From Bordetella genomosp. 8 (lineage in GTDB: Bacteria > Pseudomonadota > Gammaproteobacteria > Burkholderiales > Burkholderiaceae_B), in the NCBI RefSeq assembly GCF_002119685.1, contig NZ_CP021108.1, forward strand, positions 3,720,001-3,784,000: a stretch of 64,000 nucleotides of DNA, in the 5' to 3' direction. Under the pieces are notes generated by a model that worked only from the letters and a program-made list of their open reading frames with translations, did not search any database and had not been told where the DNA came from. Shown here one piece after another: positions 7,900-16,184 of this stretch. The first letter of the stretch is position 1, and each line of letters starts with the position of its first letter. Both the position numbers and the translations under genes were made by a program.

Positions 7900-8892
7900 C
7901 TATAGACCCGCGTACACCATCTTCGTGAATTGATCGCCGTTGAACACGAAATTGCCCCATTTGGCGTCGAAAGCGGCCGTAGGTTTGGCGGCGACGATTT
8001 CGTCGAGCGATTTTCCCTGTCGTTTCAGCGCGGCCACGTTGTCGCGGACGGCGACCAGCATGTCCCGGAATTCGATCAGCTGAGCGCGCGTGCCGACGGG
8101 CCCGTGACCGGGAATGACTATCGTGTGCTCCGTCGTGCGCGCGACAGCCTCGTTGGCCCAATGGATCGCGCCGTCGATGTTGCCGCCGTCTTCATTGTCT
8201 ATATACGGATAGAAACCGTTCCAGAAGGTGTCTCCCAACGCGAGTACGTCAGCCTTCCTGAAATAAACCCATAGGTCGCCGTCGGTATGCCCACCGCCGA
8301 AGTTTTCCACGTCGATTTCGGTTCCTGCGAACGTGAACGTCTTCTTGTGATTGACCAATAGCGTCGGCCGCGCTTCCACTGGAACGGGATAGAAGGTCCA
8401 GTTCCATGCATTGACGTGTGTCTTTTCGCTCAGGTGCTTCAGCGTATTTCCGTGCGACACGATGGTGGCCCCCGCCGCATGCATCCATCCGTCGCCATCG
8501 GTGTGATCCCAATGCCAGTGCGTGTTCACCACGTACTTCAGCGGTGATGAACTGATATTGTCCAATGCGGCCCGCAGCTTCTCGTGCGACTTGCTGATGC
8601 CGGCGTCGACGAGGAACTTGCCTTCCTTGCCGGACAGAACGGTTATGTTGCCACCGGAGCCCATCACCACCGAGATGTCTCCGCGCAAGGGTTCGATCGT
8701 GAGATCCGAATCAGCCCGCCGCAGGTATCGGGCGCCTGCACCCGTGTGGAAATAGTCATCGGGCGTCGCCGTTTGGCTGCTGGCAGATAACGCCGTCTGG
8801 GCGGTCAGCAGCGAGGTAGCGGCGATGGAGATCGATACCAGCAAGAGCCGGCTCGGTTTATTAACGAACGATTGGATATGGCGACGAGACAT
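7900..8892 (-). CDS. Exported MBL-fold metallo-hydrolase
   Basis: A 330-aa protein of the metallo-beta-lactamase superfamily. An N-terminal signal peptide (hydrophobic LLLVSISIAATSLL, probable cleavage after ALSA near residue 37) places it in the periplasm. Metal-binding motifs are in the family order: HWHWDH (125-130), GGGHTDGDLW (199-208), GD (220-221) and PGHG (261-264), consistent with a dinuclear zinc site. Length is typical of the broad class with beta-lactamase-like or lactonase annotation, but the substrate is not evident. It lies 9 bp downstream of the HD gene and is probably co-transcribed with it. Confidence 0.9.
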   Translation of the reverse strand: MSRRHIQSFVNKPSRLLLVSISIAATSLLTAQTALSASSQTATPDDYFHTGAGARYLRRADSDLTIEPLRGDISVVMGSGGNITVLSGKEGKFLVDAGISKSHEKLRAALDNISSSPLKYVVNTHWHWDHTDGDGWMHAAGATIVSHGNTLKHLSEKTHVNAWNWTFYPVPVEARPTLLVNHKKTFTFAGTEIDVENFGGGHTDGDLWVYFRKADVLALGDTFWNGFYPYIDNEDGGNIDGAIHWANEAVARTTEHTIVIPGHGPVGTRAQLIEFRDMLVAVRDNVAALKRQGKSLDEIVAAKPTAAFDAKWGNFVFNGDQFTKMVYAGL

Positions 8893-8901
8893 GGGACTTC
8901 T

Positions 8902-9573
8902 TCAGTGAGTGGGAAATGTCCACGGGGAACTCAAAATGATGCCGCACAGGTTCACGCGCTCGAAGTCCGGGTCCTTGTATGCCAGGAAATCGTCGTTGAA
9001 CGTGCCGAACGTCGTGCCCGGGCGATGCTTCATGCCTTCGTAAAAGGCATCGATCATCCTGTCCGCGAAATCAGCGCCGCGCGGAAATCTCGCGATGACC
9101 GCCGCGCGCTGTTCCTGGGTAAAGTCGTCAAAGCCCCGTCCCGCCACGTCCATCCCCGCTCCGGCCTGCACCAGCGAGATTTCGCCGTGCATGTGCTCGG
9201 GAATGCCCGGCGTCGTATGGAGCGCAACTGCGCTCCATACCTTCGCGACATCCGCCTCGTCGACGTGATGACTGCGCAGAAAATCGCGCGCCGCGTTGGC
9301 GCCGTCAACTTCAAAACGCAATCCGCTTTCGCGATAGGCTGACGTCAAGCCAATATCGTGGAACATGGCCGCAACGTAGAGCAGCTCCGGATCGAAGGCG
9401 ACACCCTTTCGTTTCCCCAGCAGCGCGCCCCATAGATAGACCCGTGTCGAGTGGTTGAAAAGCAATTCGCTTTCGGTGTCGCGGATGAGCTGTGCGGCCT
9501 CGCGCGCCAGCCGGCTGTCGGGAATGATGACGCCGGCCATGTCGTTCGCCGGTGTTTCTTTATCCTGGTTCAT
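8902..9573 (-). CDS. HD domain-containing protein (cyanamide hydratase-like)
   Basis: A 223-aa HD-superfamily metal-dependent protein. I choose the ATG at 9573 (MNQDKETPANDMAG), with GAGG 6 nt upstream, over an in-frame start at 9615. HD landmarks are NHSTRVYLWG (His41), FHDIGLT (His72-Asp73) and VALHTTPGIPEH (His119 region), and the layout resembles the cyanamide hydratase family. The protein has no signal peptide and is likely cytoplasmic. It is the first gene of a two-gene unit with the MBL hydrolase and is divergent from the MocR regulator. Substrate is unknown. Confidence 0.85.
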   Translation of the reverse strand: MNQDKETPANDMAGVIIPDSRLAREAAQLIRDTESELLFNHSTRVYLWGALLGKRKGVAFDPELLYVAAMFHDIGLTSAYRESGLRFEVDGANAARDFLRSHHVDEADVAKVWSAVALHTTPGIPEHMHGEISLVQAGAGMDVAGRGFDDFTQEQRAAVIARFPRGADFADRMIDAFYEGMKHRPGTTFGTFNDDFLAYKDPDFERVNLCGIILSSPWTFPTH

Positions 9574-9754
9574 CAGGTGCCTCGAGCGATGAATAGCGGT
9601 CGGTTTCCGCGACACGCTGGACTTCCGGAGGGCGCCGCCTGGTCCGGAGACATCGCATGGGAATGCTCCGGCAGCGCCACACCGGCAAAGTTACGCTGCC
9701 CTTGGGTCATGCAAAAGACCCAAGTTTGAACAATCCGAATGTACTATCGCGTCC

Positions 9755-11164
9755 ATGAGCAAGCTTTCCGTCGGCCTCGACCGCTCCGGGCGTATTTCTC
9801 TGTCGGCGCAAATCTACGGCTCGATTCGAGACGCGATCGGGTCGGGCCAGCTTGCCGCCGGCGCGCGGCTGCCCTCCTGGTCGGATCTGGCCGCCCAGCT
9901 CGGGGTGTCCCGGGGCACGGTGCGGGCCGCCTATGAACGTCTGATCGACGAGCAGTACGCGATCGGCCTGGGCGCGGCAGGCACCCGAGTCGCCGCGCGG
10001 CCCTCGCCAGCGACGACCGGGTGGTCGCCCGAGACGCCGCCGCTGCCTGATCTGTTCTACGACTTCAATGCGGCGCCTTTGGCATTTCAAATGGGTGTGC
10101 CCGCCCAGGACGCCTTTCCATTCAAGCTCTGGTCACGCATACAGGCGCGCGCGGCGCGCCGCGCGGCGGCAACTCCGGTCGGCTACCTCGATCCCCGTGG
10201 CGAACCGGACTTGCGACAGGAGATCGCGGCGTATCTTGGTGTCTCACGCGGGCTTCGATGCAGCCCGTCCCAGGTCTTCATCACGGCAGGTTTCTCCGGC
10301 GCGCTCAATCTTGCGATTCGTGCCCTGCGCGTGGAAGGCGGACAAGCCTGGATGGAAGACCCCGGATTCCCGCTCACGCGTACGGCGCTCGGGCTGGCGG
10401 GAATGACCGTGGCGGGCGTGCCGGTGGACACGAACGGGCTCGATGTCGACGCAGGCATCCGGATCGCCCCCGAAGCCGTCCTCGCGGTGGTGACGCCGGG
10501 CCAGCAGGCCCCGCTCGGGATGACGATGTCCCTCGCCCGACGGATGTCACTGCTCGGCTGGGCCAGACGACACGACGCCTGGATCGTCGAAGACGATTAT
10601 CTCGGCGAGTTGCAGCTGAAAGGACGGGCCGCGCCGGCATTGGCCTCGCTGGATCAGGACGGGCGGGTGCTGCACGCCGGGACCTTCAGCAAAACGATCA
10701 ACCCGGCGCTGCGCCTGGGGTTTCTCATTGTCCCGCCGGCCATGGCACGCCACTTCGACGACGTCGCGGCGTGCCTGTCCCCCGCCCCGGCCGCGCCTGT
10801 GCAGCACGCCGTCACCGAGTTCATGCACGAGGGACACTATTTGCGCCATCTGCGTCGAATGAAACGCCTCTACGCCGCGCGGCAGGAAGCGCTCGTCCGT
10901 TGTCTGAAGGAACAGGCCTCGGAATCACTCAGGGTGCAGGCCGCCGCCGGCATGACCGTCGTGGTCGCGCTTCCCCAATCCGCATCGGACGTCGATATCG
11001 CCTCGCGAGCGCGCGCTTTCGGGCTGGCGCCGGTGCCGCTTTCACCTTGGTACATGGGCGATAAGAGGCAGCAGGGGCTACTGCTCGGCGTGACGAATCT
11101 GGATGAAAGAACCCTGCCAGCCAACTGTTCCCGCCTGCAGGAAATCGCTCGTGGGCACCACTGA
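9755..11164 (+). CDS. MocR/PdxR-type GntR regulator with aminotransferase domain
   Basis: A 469-aa fusion regulator. Residues 13-80 are a GntR winged helix (AQIYGSIRDAIGSGQLAAG, then LAAQLGVSRGTVRAAYERL). Residues 100-469 are a fold-type I PLP aminotransferase-like domain: VTPGQQAPLG near 247-256, VEDDYLGE near 278-285, and the PLP lysine Lys313 in HAGTFSKTINPALRLG. MocR proteins sense PLP or amino compounds and often control the neighbouring operon. It is divergent from the HD gene and followed by cupin, CMD and VOC genes, so these are the likely targets. Confidence 0.93.
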   Translation: MSKLSVGLDRSGRISLSAQIYGSIRDAIGSGQLAAGARLPSWSDLAAQLGVSRGTVRAAYERLIDEQYAIGLGAAGTRVAARPSPATTGWSPETPPLPDLFYDFNAAPLAFQMGVPAQDAFPFKLWSRIQARAARRAAATPVGYLDPRGEPDLRQEIAAYLGVSRGLRCSPSQVFITAGFSGALNLAIRALRVEGGQAWMEDPGFPLTRTALGLAGMTVAGVPVDTNGLDVDAGIRIAPEAVLAVVTPGQQAPLGMTMSLARRMSLLGWARRHDAWIVEDDYLGELQLKGRAAPALASLDQDGRVLHAGTFSKTINPALRLGFLIVPPAMARHFDDVAACLSPAPAAPVQHAVTEFMHEGHYLRHLRRMKRLYAARQEALVRCLKEQASESLRVQAAAGMTVVVALPQSASDVDIASRARAFGLAPVPLSPWYMGDKRQQGLLLGVTNLDERTLPANCSRLQEIARGHH

Positions 11165-11283
11165 CGGACCCGCGAGATCTGCTTTGCCACCGCTTCTTGG
11201 TACAGTGAAAATGTTCACTCCTGGTGCTTTTGCGTGCGCGCATGTGACACGACAATGCAGAAACGCAAAGGAGCCGGATTTCA

Positions 11284-11700
11284 ATGAACATTCAATCCAT
11301 CGCAAGAGCCGCCTGCACAGCCATGGCCGTTGGCATCGCCGTGCCGGCCTTGGCGCACGGCGGGACTGACACAGTCACACCGAACTTCCAGCACGCCATT
11401 CCCAATATCCCGGGCAAGTCGTTGACCGCCGTCGTCGTCGACTATGCACCCGGGGCAGCGTCTTTGGCGCACCGGCATGCAGGCTCGGCCTTCATCTATG
11501 CCTATGTCGTGTCGGGCGAGATCGAGTCACAGGTCGATGACGGGCCGAAGCGTGTCTACCATGCCGGCGAGAGCTTCTTCGAGACACCCGGCGCCGTTCA
11601 TCGTATAAGCCGCAACGCGAGCGCAACAAGACCCGCAAAGTTGCTCGCCGTGTTCGTCGCGGACAGCGACGACAAAACCTTGACTACTCCCCTCAAGTAA
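11284..11700 (+). CDS. Exported cupin domain protein
   Basis: A 138-aa secreted small beta-barrel protein. It has a signal peptide (MNIQSIARAACTAMAVGIAV, cleavage after PALA). The mature part is one cupin: motif 1 contains LAHRHAGSAFIYAYVVSGEI (metal-binding His pair and Glu), and motif 2 includes GESFFETPGAVHRISRN. A purine-rich AAAGGAG sits upstream of the start at 11284. It lies 22 bp before the CMD gene in the MocR-associated group. Function may be binding or turnover of a small periplasmic compound. Confidence 0.88.
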   Translation: MNIQSIARAACTAMAVGIAVPALAHGGTDTVTPNFQHAIPNIPGKSLTAVVVDYAPGAASLAHRHAGSAFIYAYVVSGEIESQVDDGPKRVYHAGESFFETPGAVHRISRNASATRPAKLLAVFVADSDDKTLTTPLK

Positions 11701-11721
11701 CCCCGCTCCAGGAGTCACATC

Positions 11722-12177
11722 ATGAGCAAGCGCCTCGACTATGCACAGATTTCGCCCGCGGGCGTCAAAGCCCTCGGCGGCGTCTACGGCTACGTCATGC
11801 AAAGCGGCCTGTCGCCGGTTCTCGTCGACCTGGCTTACCTGCGCGTCTCGCAGATCAACAACTGCGCATATTGCCTGGACATGCATACGCGCGACCTGCT
11901 GTCAAAAGGCGTAAAGGTCGAGAAACTCGCCTTGGTGCAAGCGTGGCGGGAAGGCGGTGATCTCTTCGACCTCCGCGAGCGCGCGGCACTCGCGTGGGCT
12001 GAATCGGTCACGCTGGTGGCGCAGACCGGCGTGCCAGACGCCGCCTACGAGGCTGCCCGCGCCGTGTTCAACGAACGCGAACTGGTTGACCTGACCATCG
12101 CCATCGGCTTGATGAATACCTATAACCGTATGGCCATCAGCTTCCGGAACACGCCACAGGCCGTGATGGAACAGTAA
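11722..12177 (+). CDS. Carboxymuconolactone decarboxylase/AhpD-like protein
   Basis: A 151-aa all-helical CMD-family protein. The diagnostic active site is NNCAYCLDMHTRD with Cys48, Cys51 and His55, the AhpD CxxCxxxH redox motif. The family includes alkylhydroperoxidase partners that reduce peroxides through the disulfide. It follows AGGAG and starts 22 bp after the cupin gene, so the two are co-transcribed. Cupin plus CMD pairs next to MocR or AraC regulators are common in proteobacteria. The exact substrate is unknown. Confidence 0.92.
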   Translation: MSKRLDYAQISPAGVKALGGVYGYVMQSGLSPVLVDLAYLRVSQINNCAYCLDMHTRDLLSKGVKVEKLALVQAWREGGDLFDLRERAALAWAESVTLVAQTGVPDAAYEAARAVFNERELVDLTIAIGLMNTYNRMAISFRNTPQAVMEQ

Positions 12178-12298
12178 AGGGTCCCCGTCATCGGGCTACG
12201 CCTACACCACGTCACACAGCCGGGTACACTGGAAACGATCGCGTGCGCAGAAGCCGAATGCCACCTGTCGCAACCCACACGATCGAGGATGGAAGCTC

Positions 12299-12667
12299 AT
12301 GTTTGACCACATAGGCATACGCTCATGCAACCCTGAAAGCCTGGAGGCGTTTTTTCTTCGCGCTCTGGCGCCATTGGGCGTAACGATCGCCATGCGGGGC
12401 CCGCATGGCTCAGGGCTTGGAATGAGCGGAAAGCCCTCACTGTGGATCTACGCGACCGCTGAAAAGCCGACGCCGCTGCACCTCGCGTTCGCCGCCGAGC
12501 ACCGCAGCCAGGTGGATGCGTTCTACGCGGCGGCCATCGCGGCTGGCGGTCAAGACAATGGGCCTCCCGCACTGCGGCCGCACTACCACCCGCACTACTA
12601 CGCCGCCTTCGTCATCGGACCGGACGGCCACAACGTCGAGGTAGTCTGCCATCGGCCAGAAGCCTGA
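12299..12667 (+). CDS. VOC family (glyoxalase-like) protein
   Basis: A 122-aa vicinal-oxygen-chelate superfamily protein. MFDHIGIRSCNPESLEAFF is the typical first beta-alpha module with the His metal ligand. HLAFAAEHRSQVDAFYAAAI is the second module, and DGHNVEVVCH near the end supplies the final ligand region. The length fits a single-chain dimeric VOC enzyme (glyoxalase, dioxygenase or resistance protein type). It lies 121 bp after the CMD gene and may be the last gene of that group. Confidence 0.88.
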   Translation: MFDHIGIRSCNPESLEAFFLRALAPLGVTIAMRGPHGSGLGMSGKPSLWIYATAEKPTPLHLAFAAEHRSQVDAFYAAAIAAGGQDNGPPALRPHYHPHYYAAFVIGPDGHNVEVVCHRPEA

Positions 12668-12735
12668 TTCCGATGCCCCTCGGACCCGCCACACCTGCCG
12701 AAGCAGAGTGCAGTGCAGCGTCGGTCAGCATCGAG

Positions 12736-12773
12736 GTCCACGAAGGACGTCAAATCACTCCCACTCGATTGTC
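12736..12773. repeat. Left copy of guaA 3'-end direct repeat (att-like)
   Basis: These 38 bp match 16147-16184 with three mismatches, including 26 bp of perfect identity (12741-12766 against 16152-16177). The minus strand encodes the last five codons and stop of guaA (TIEWE-stop) with synonymous changes, so this is a transplanted or ancestral guaA 3' end. The guaA 3' end is a known integration site of genomic islands. With the right copy it delimits a 3.4-kb insert. The surrounding 12668-12966 holds nothing else I can support. Confidence 0.8.
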
Positions 12774-12966
12774 AACAGGTCTCGCAAACCCGCGTGGTTA
12801 AAGGGATTGCATAGATCGTCGCCTACCTAGTACGGTCAGCTTTGCACTGCTGTCGTAGCCGCTGCAGTCTGTCTGGACTACCGGCAAGCACTTCTACCGT
12901 CTCTGTAGGCTCAGCCTTGCTGCACGCGGCCAGAAAACACCACAAGTAAAAAAAGCATGAGCTTTT

Positions 12967-13650
12967 TCATGGTTCAATTTCTTCCGAAACATCGATGCCT
13001 TGTAATGCAGCAGATGTTTCCGTTGCAGGCGGTTCTAGTGTGCTTGTCCTTTCGCAAGCCTGAGGATCCGCGAGCACTAGCGGGTGGCCCAAAACCTCCT
13101 CCAGCGGGATGCGCTTGTACATCAATAGCGGGTGCCGTGCAGGCACGGCAACCACTAGTAGGTCATCCCAAACAGCTTCGGCGATGAGGCCATCGTCTAC
13201 ATGATTCGATCGAGCAAAGCCCAAGTCGTAAAGATCATCGTGCAGTCCTTTGATGTGCTGCACTAACGGAACCTCGAATAGCCGTATCTCTATTTCCGGG
13301 TCCTCCTCTCGGCACAGCGCTAAGAACGTGGAAAAACGTGACGGCGGAATGCCATCAGAAATCGCGAGACGCAGTTGGTGATGAAAGCCATTGACAGCAG
13401 CCTTAGCGCTGTCACGGGCCTGCTGCAACGCTGCGAAGACACGCGGAACGTGCTCCAAGAACAGTTTTCCGGCTCGCGTCAATCCGGTACTTCGGGTGGT
13501 TCGCACGAAAAGCTGCACACCCAACTCGGCTTCCAATTCCTTAACTGCTCTGGACAACGGGGACTGTTCGATGTGCAGCCGTTCGGCCGCACGAGCAAAG
13601 TGAAGCTCTTCGGCAACAGCAAGAAAGCAGCGAAGATGGCGCAACTCCAT
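12967..13650 (-). pseudogene. LysR family regulator, C-terminally truncated
   Basis: The start at 13650 (MELRHLRCFLAVAEELHFAR) is supported by AGGAGGG 7 nt upstream. Residues 1-60 form a complete LysR helix-turn-helix (AAERLHIEQSPLSRAVKELE). The effector domain follows (LRLAISDGIPPSRFSTFLAL, then PLVLADPQACE), but the frame then diverges into an unrelated tail (RTSTLEPPATETSAALQGID) and stops at 227 residues. Full-length LysR proteins have about 300. The second effector lobe is missing, so the product is probably a non-functional relic or a DNA-binding-only fragment. Confidence 0.8.
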
Positions 13651-13815
13651 AGTCAATCCCTCCTCTCGCTCTCTAAATTCTTCGAATTCAAGGTCGATCG
13701 TTCACTCGGCCCGGCCTCCAGCCATTCCGAACACCTCATCGAGGCAGAACGTGTGACCGATCCATGCCTTTCAGAAACGGCTGTGGGCTTTCGGACTCAC
13801 AGTGCGGCGTGCGCT

Positions 13816-14325
13816 TCAGTCACTCTCCAACGCCTCCTCGACTGGACAGGCGTCACATGATTTCCGGTCGCACAAACGGCACACTTGGTAGGCCTTATCC
13901 ACGTTCTGTATCAAGCTTCCCAATAGCTTCTCGGCTAAGCGACCAAATATTTCTCGCTCTTCGCCACTCAGCGACTTCAAGGCGCACGCGATGCTTTTCT
14001 GCCTCGCATCCAGTATGGCGGCGAAGCTTGCCTCTCCCGCGTGTGTGAGATGCAGAGCCACAGCGCGCCGATCCTCAGAGCTGGCCTGGCGCTCGACAAG
14101 ACCGTCCTTAGCAAGGCGGTCTACCAAACGAACTGCCCCAGGATGTGAGAGACGCAAAGCGCGGCGAAGCTGCTCAATAGCAAGCCCCGGCTCATGGCCT
14201 ATCAATGCAATGGCGGCAGCGGCTGGCCCGGGCTCGGGGGCCTGCGCCTGCGTATCGACATGCAAGGGGTCGGACAGCGCCAAAGCCAGCGCACCCACAA
14301 CGTTCTCGATCTTGCGTTCTTTCAT
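13816..14325 (-). CDS. MarR family regulator with C-terminal Cys4 cluster
   Basis: A 169-aa winged-helix regulator. The DNA-binding part is around residues 36-95: ALIGHEPGLAIEQLRRALRL, SHPGAVRLVDRLAKDGLVER, then DRRAVALHLT, the MarR wing. The unusual part is the tail YQVCRLCDRKSCDACPVEEA with Cys149, Cys152, Cys157 and Cys160 (CX2CX4CX2C), which could bind zinc or a redox cofactor. A strong inverted repeat lies just upstream (14336-14389), suggesting autoregulation and control of the divergent SnoaL-like/AraC genes. Confidence 0.9.
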   Translation of the reverse strand: MKERKIENVVGALALALSDPLHVDTQAQAPEPGPAAAAIALIGHEPGLAIEQLRRALRLSHPGAVRLVDRLAKDGLVERQASSEDRRAVALHLTHAGEASFAAILDARQKSIACALKSLSGEEREIFGRLAEKLLGSLIQNVDKAYQVCRLCDRKSCDACPVEEALESD

Positions 14326-14335
14326 GCAGAAATTT

Positions 14336-14389
14336 TATATGCGCCAAGCATGTAAATCAAGCCGAAATGATGTATGCTTGGCGCATATA
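14336..14389. promoter_or_regulatory. Inverted-repeat operator upstream of MarR gene
   Basis: Two perfect 16-bp arms, TATATGCGCCAAGCAT (14336-14351) and ATGCTTGGCGCATATA (14374-14389), face each other across 22 nt. Each arm contains a smaller ATGC-N5-GCAT dyad, so the structure looks like two MarR operators side by side. It begins 11 bp before the MarR start and sits between divergent transcription units. Confidence 0.7.
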
Positions 14390-14536
14390 AATAACATCAT
14401 GCAGGGACCAAGGAGCCCGCCGACATCGCTTCAGCTCCGAAAAAGACCTTCATCCGTGCATTGAGGTGGTCGCGCTGCTCGGTTCGGCGACACCCATCGA
14501 TCCCAGACTTCACCGAGAAATTTTCAAGGAATGACT

Positions 14537-14923
14537 ATGACTTCGCACATCAAACCAATCGCTACAAGTGAGTACGACGCCGTAATTGAGGCCGCACAGG
14601 CGTACATCGACGGCTACCGCGCCGGAGACATCGCCGGCATCGAGCGAGCCTTTCATAAAGACTCAGTGATGTGGGGCTACAGCGGCAATGACCTACTTCA
14701 AGGCCCCGCTACCCCGGTATTTGCGAGCTTCTTTAAGTCGCTGGGGGCCTCGCCAAACGTTCGCAGCCGCCTGGATATTTTGGCTATTGCTCCCACGGCT
14801 GCAGTAGTCCGAGTCGATATGGAGAACGACGTTATGGGGGCCAGCTTCCACGACTTTCTTTCTCTTCTCAAAATCGATGGTCAATGGAAGATCATCTCCA
14901 AGATATTTCAACGATATTCCTGA
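14537..14923 (+). CDS. SnoaL/NTF2-like protein
   Basis: A 128-aa protein from the ATG at 14537, chosen because AAGGA lies 7 nt upstream; the ATG at 14531 is too close to that site. The sequence (AYIDGYRAGDIAGIERAFHK, DSVMWGY, VFASFFKSLG and a closing KIDGQWKIISKIF) fits the cone-shaped SnoaL/NTF2 fold, probably the lumazine-binding-like subgroup. Such proteins may be small enzymes or ligand binders. It is divergent from the MarR gene and is likely MarR-controlled. Confidence 0.8.
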   Translation: MTSHIKPIATSEYDAVIEAAQAYIDGYRAGDIAGIERAFHKDSVMWGYSGNDLLQGPATPVFASFFKSLGASPNVRSRLDILAIAPTAAVVRVDMENDVMGASFHDFLSLLKIDGQWKIISKIFQRYS

Positions 14924-14969
14924 TGAATCCGTGCCGCCTCAACGGCGGCGCCTTCCACATTTTTCTTGG

Positions 14970-15914
14970 ATGACTGAAAGCGTGTCGCTTCAATCAGACT
15001 GGCTTAGCCGCCTACTTGGAATACTAGCGATACGCGGGTTCTTTGGTGCCAGAACATCGTACCGAAATCATTGGCAGATAGGGTTCGATCTGGCGATACC
15101 GGGCGAAATTCCGTTTTACATTATCCTCAACGGCTACGCGGCATTGGAGTACCCGAATGCGGAATTGCGATCTCTATATTCTGGCGACATTGCCCTTTTT
15201 CCGCATGGGACACCACATCGTTTGTATGATCGCAGTCAAGTCCATGACCGCGCCTCTACCAGACGACGGACACGGCGGGTTCCAAGTCCCGAAGCGAGTA
15301 CAGACGAGCCGAGTCATACGGAAATAATCTGCGGTCGCCTGAACATAGCCCACCCGCACGGTGCGTTTGTCCGCAAATATCTGCCCGAAAGTCTGATCGT
15401 GCGATCGTCCGATGCGATGAGCGCTACTACCAGTCAGCTAAGAAGCCTCGTGAAGATTATTCACGAAGAATCGCGTACGAATGAAGAAGGGCCGCCGTAC
15501 AACCTTGACGTCCTAGCACCTGCCCTGTTTGTGATGTTATTCCGTGCGCTGAGCGAGGTAGAGGAACCCCCTACAGGTTTAATAGCGGTCGCAGGATGCA
15601 AACAGTTAGTCCCCGCGCTCGAAGGCATTTTTGCTGAACCTTCCGAATCCTGGACACTTTCCGATCTCGCCGCTCATTGCGGGGTATCGCGCGCGACCTT
15701 GCTCCGTCGTTTCCAACATAAGCTCGGTTGTTCCCCAATGGGACTGTTGCTGGATATTCGCATGGCACTCGCGGCGAACGACTTTGGGAAGGCTCGTGTC
15801 TCAACGGACGAAATTGCACGAAACGTCGGCTACAAATCAAGCACAGCTTTCAGCCGCGCCTTCACCAAGTACTTTGGCATCACATTGAGGAACTGGAAGC
15901 ATTCGCAGCGGTGA
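14970..15914 (+). CDS. AraC family transcriptional regulator
   Basis: A 314-aa regulator. I choose the ATG at 14970 (MTESVSLQSDWLSRLLGILA), where the usual cupin-type sensor domain begins; earlier in-frame starts overlap the SnoaL-like gene. The N-terminal half is the AraC-binding cupin (HWQIGFDLAIPGEIPFYIIL, LYSGDIALFPHGTPHRL). The C-terminal 100 residues hold two helix-turn-helices: WTLSDLAAHCGVSRATLLRR, then VSTDEIARNVGYKSSTAFSR. It lies 46 bp after the SnoaL-like gene, so co-transcription is likely. Confidence 0.9.
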   Translation: MTESVSLQSDWLSRLLGILAIRGFFGARTSYRNHWQIGFDLAIPGEIPFYIILNGYAALEYPNAELRSLYSGDIALFPHGTPHRLYDRSQVHDRASTRRRTRRVPSPEASTDEPSHTEIICGRLNIAHPHGAFVRKYLPESLIVRSSDAMSATTSQLRSLVKIIHEESRTNEEGPPYNLDVLAPALFVMLFRALSEVEEPPTGLIAVAGCKQLVPALEGIFAEPSESWTLSDLAAHCGVSRATLLRRFQHKLGCSPMGLLLDIRMALAANDFGKARVSTDEIARNVGYKSSTAFSRAFTKYFGITLRNWKHSQR

Positions 15915-16085
15915 AACGGGTTTTGCCGAGGCGGCCGGTGTCGAGACCAATTAATGGCGTGGTGAATCATATTGACGATGTAACGGAGCGCGTAGAAAAC
16001 ATTTTCCCTACGAAATTGACACCCCTCGTTGCCGACCAATCTCCCAAGACACACTGCTGCCGCGCGCTGTCGCGGCGAGCTGTTG

Positions 16086-16131
16086 CTGCCGTGACGTATT
16101 TGTTCTAGATCAATACGTCATGGCAGTTTTT
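16086..16131 (+). terminator. Rho-independent terminator after AraC gene
   Basis: A 15-bp stem with one mismatch (CTGCCGTGACGTATT / AATACGTCATGGCAG), an 11-nt loop, and TTTTT immediately after on the plus strand. It ends the island's rightward transcription just before the att-like repeat and protects guaA from antisense read-through. Confidence 0.75.
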
Positions 16132-16146
16132 CGATAGCTAGTGATA

Positions 16147-16184
16147 GTCCTCGAAGGACGTCAAATCACTCCCACTCAATCGTC
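16147..16184. repeat. Right copy of guaA 3'-end direct repeat (att-like)
   Basis: This copy overlaps the true guaA 3' terminus (stop codon at 16166) and matches 12736-12773. It is the presumed chromosome-side attachment site of the 3.4-kb insert. Insertion here leaves guaA intact because the repeat restores its last codons. Confidence 0.8.

Noticed and set aside
14336..14389. Inverted repeat considered as a terminator or IS end
   Set aside because: No T-run, a 22-nt spacer, and its position between divergent regulator and target genes fits an operator better.
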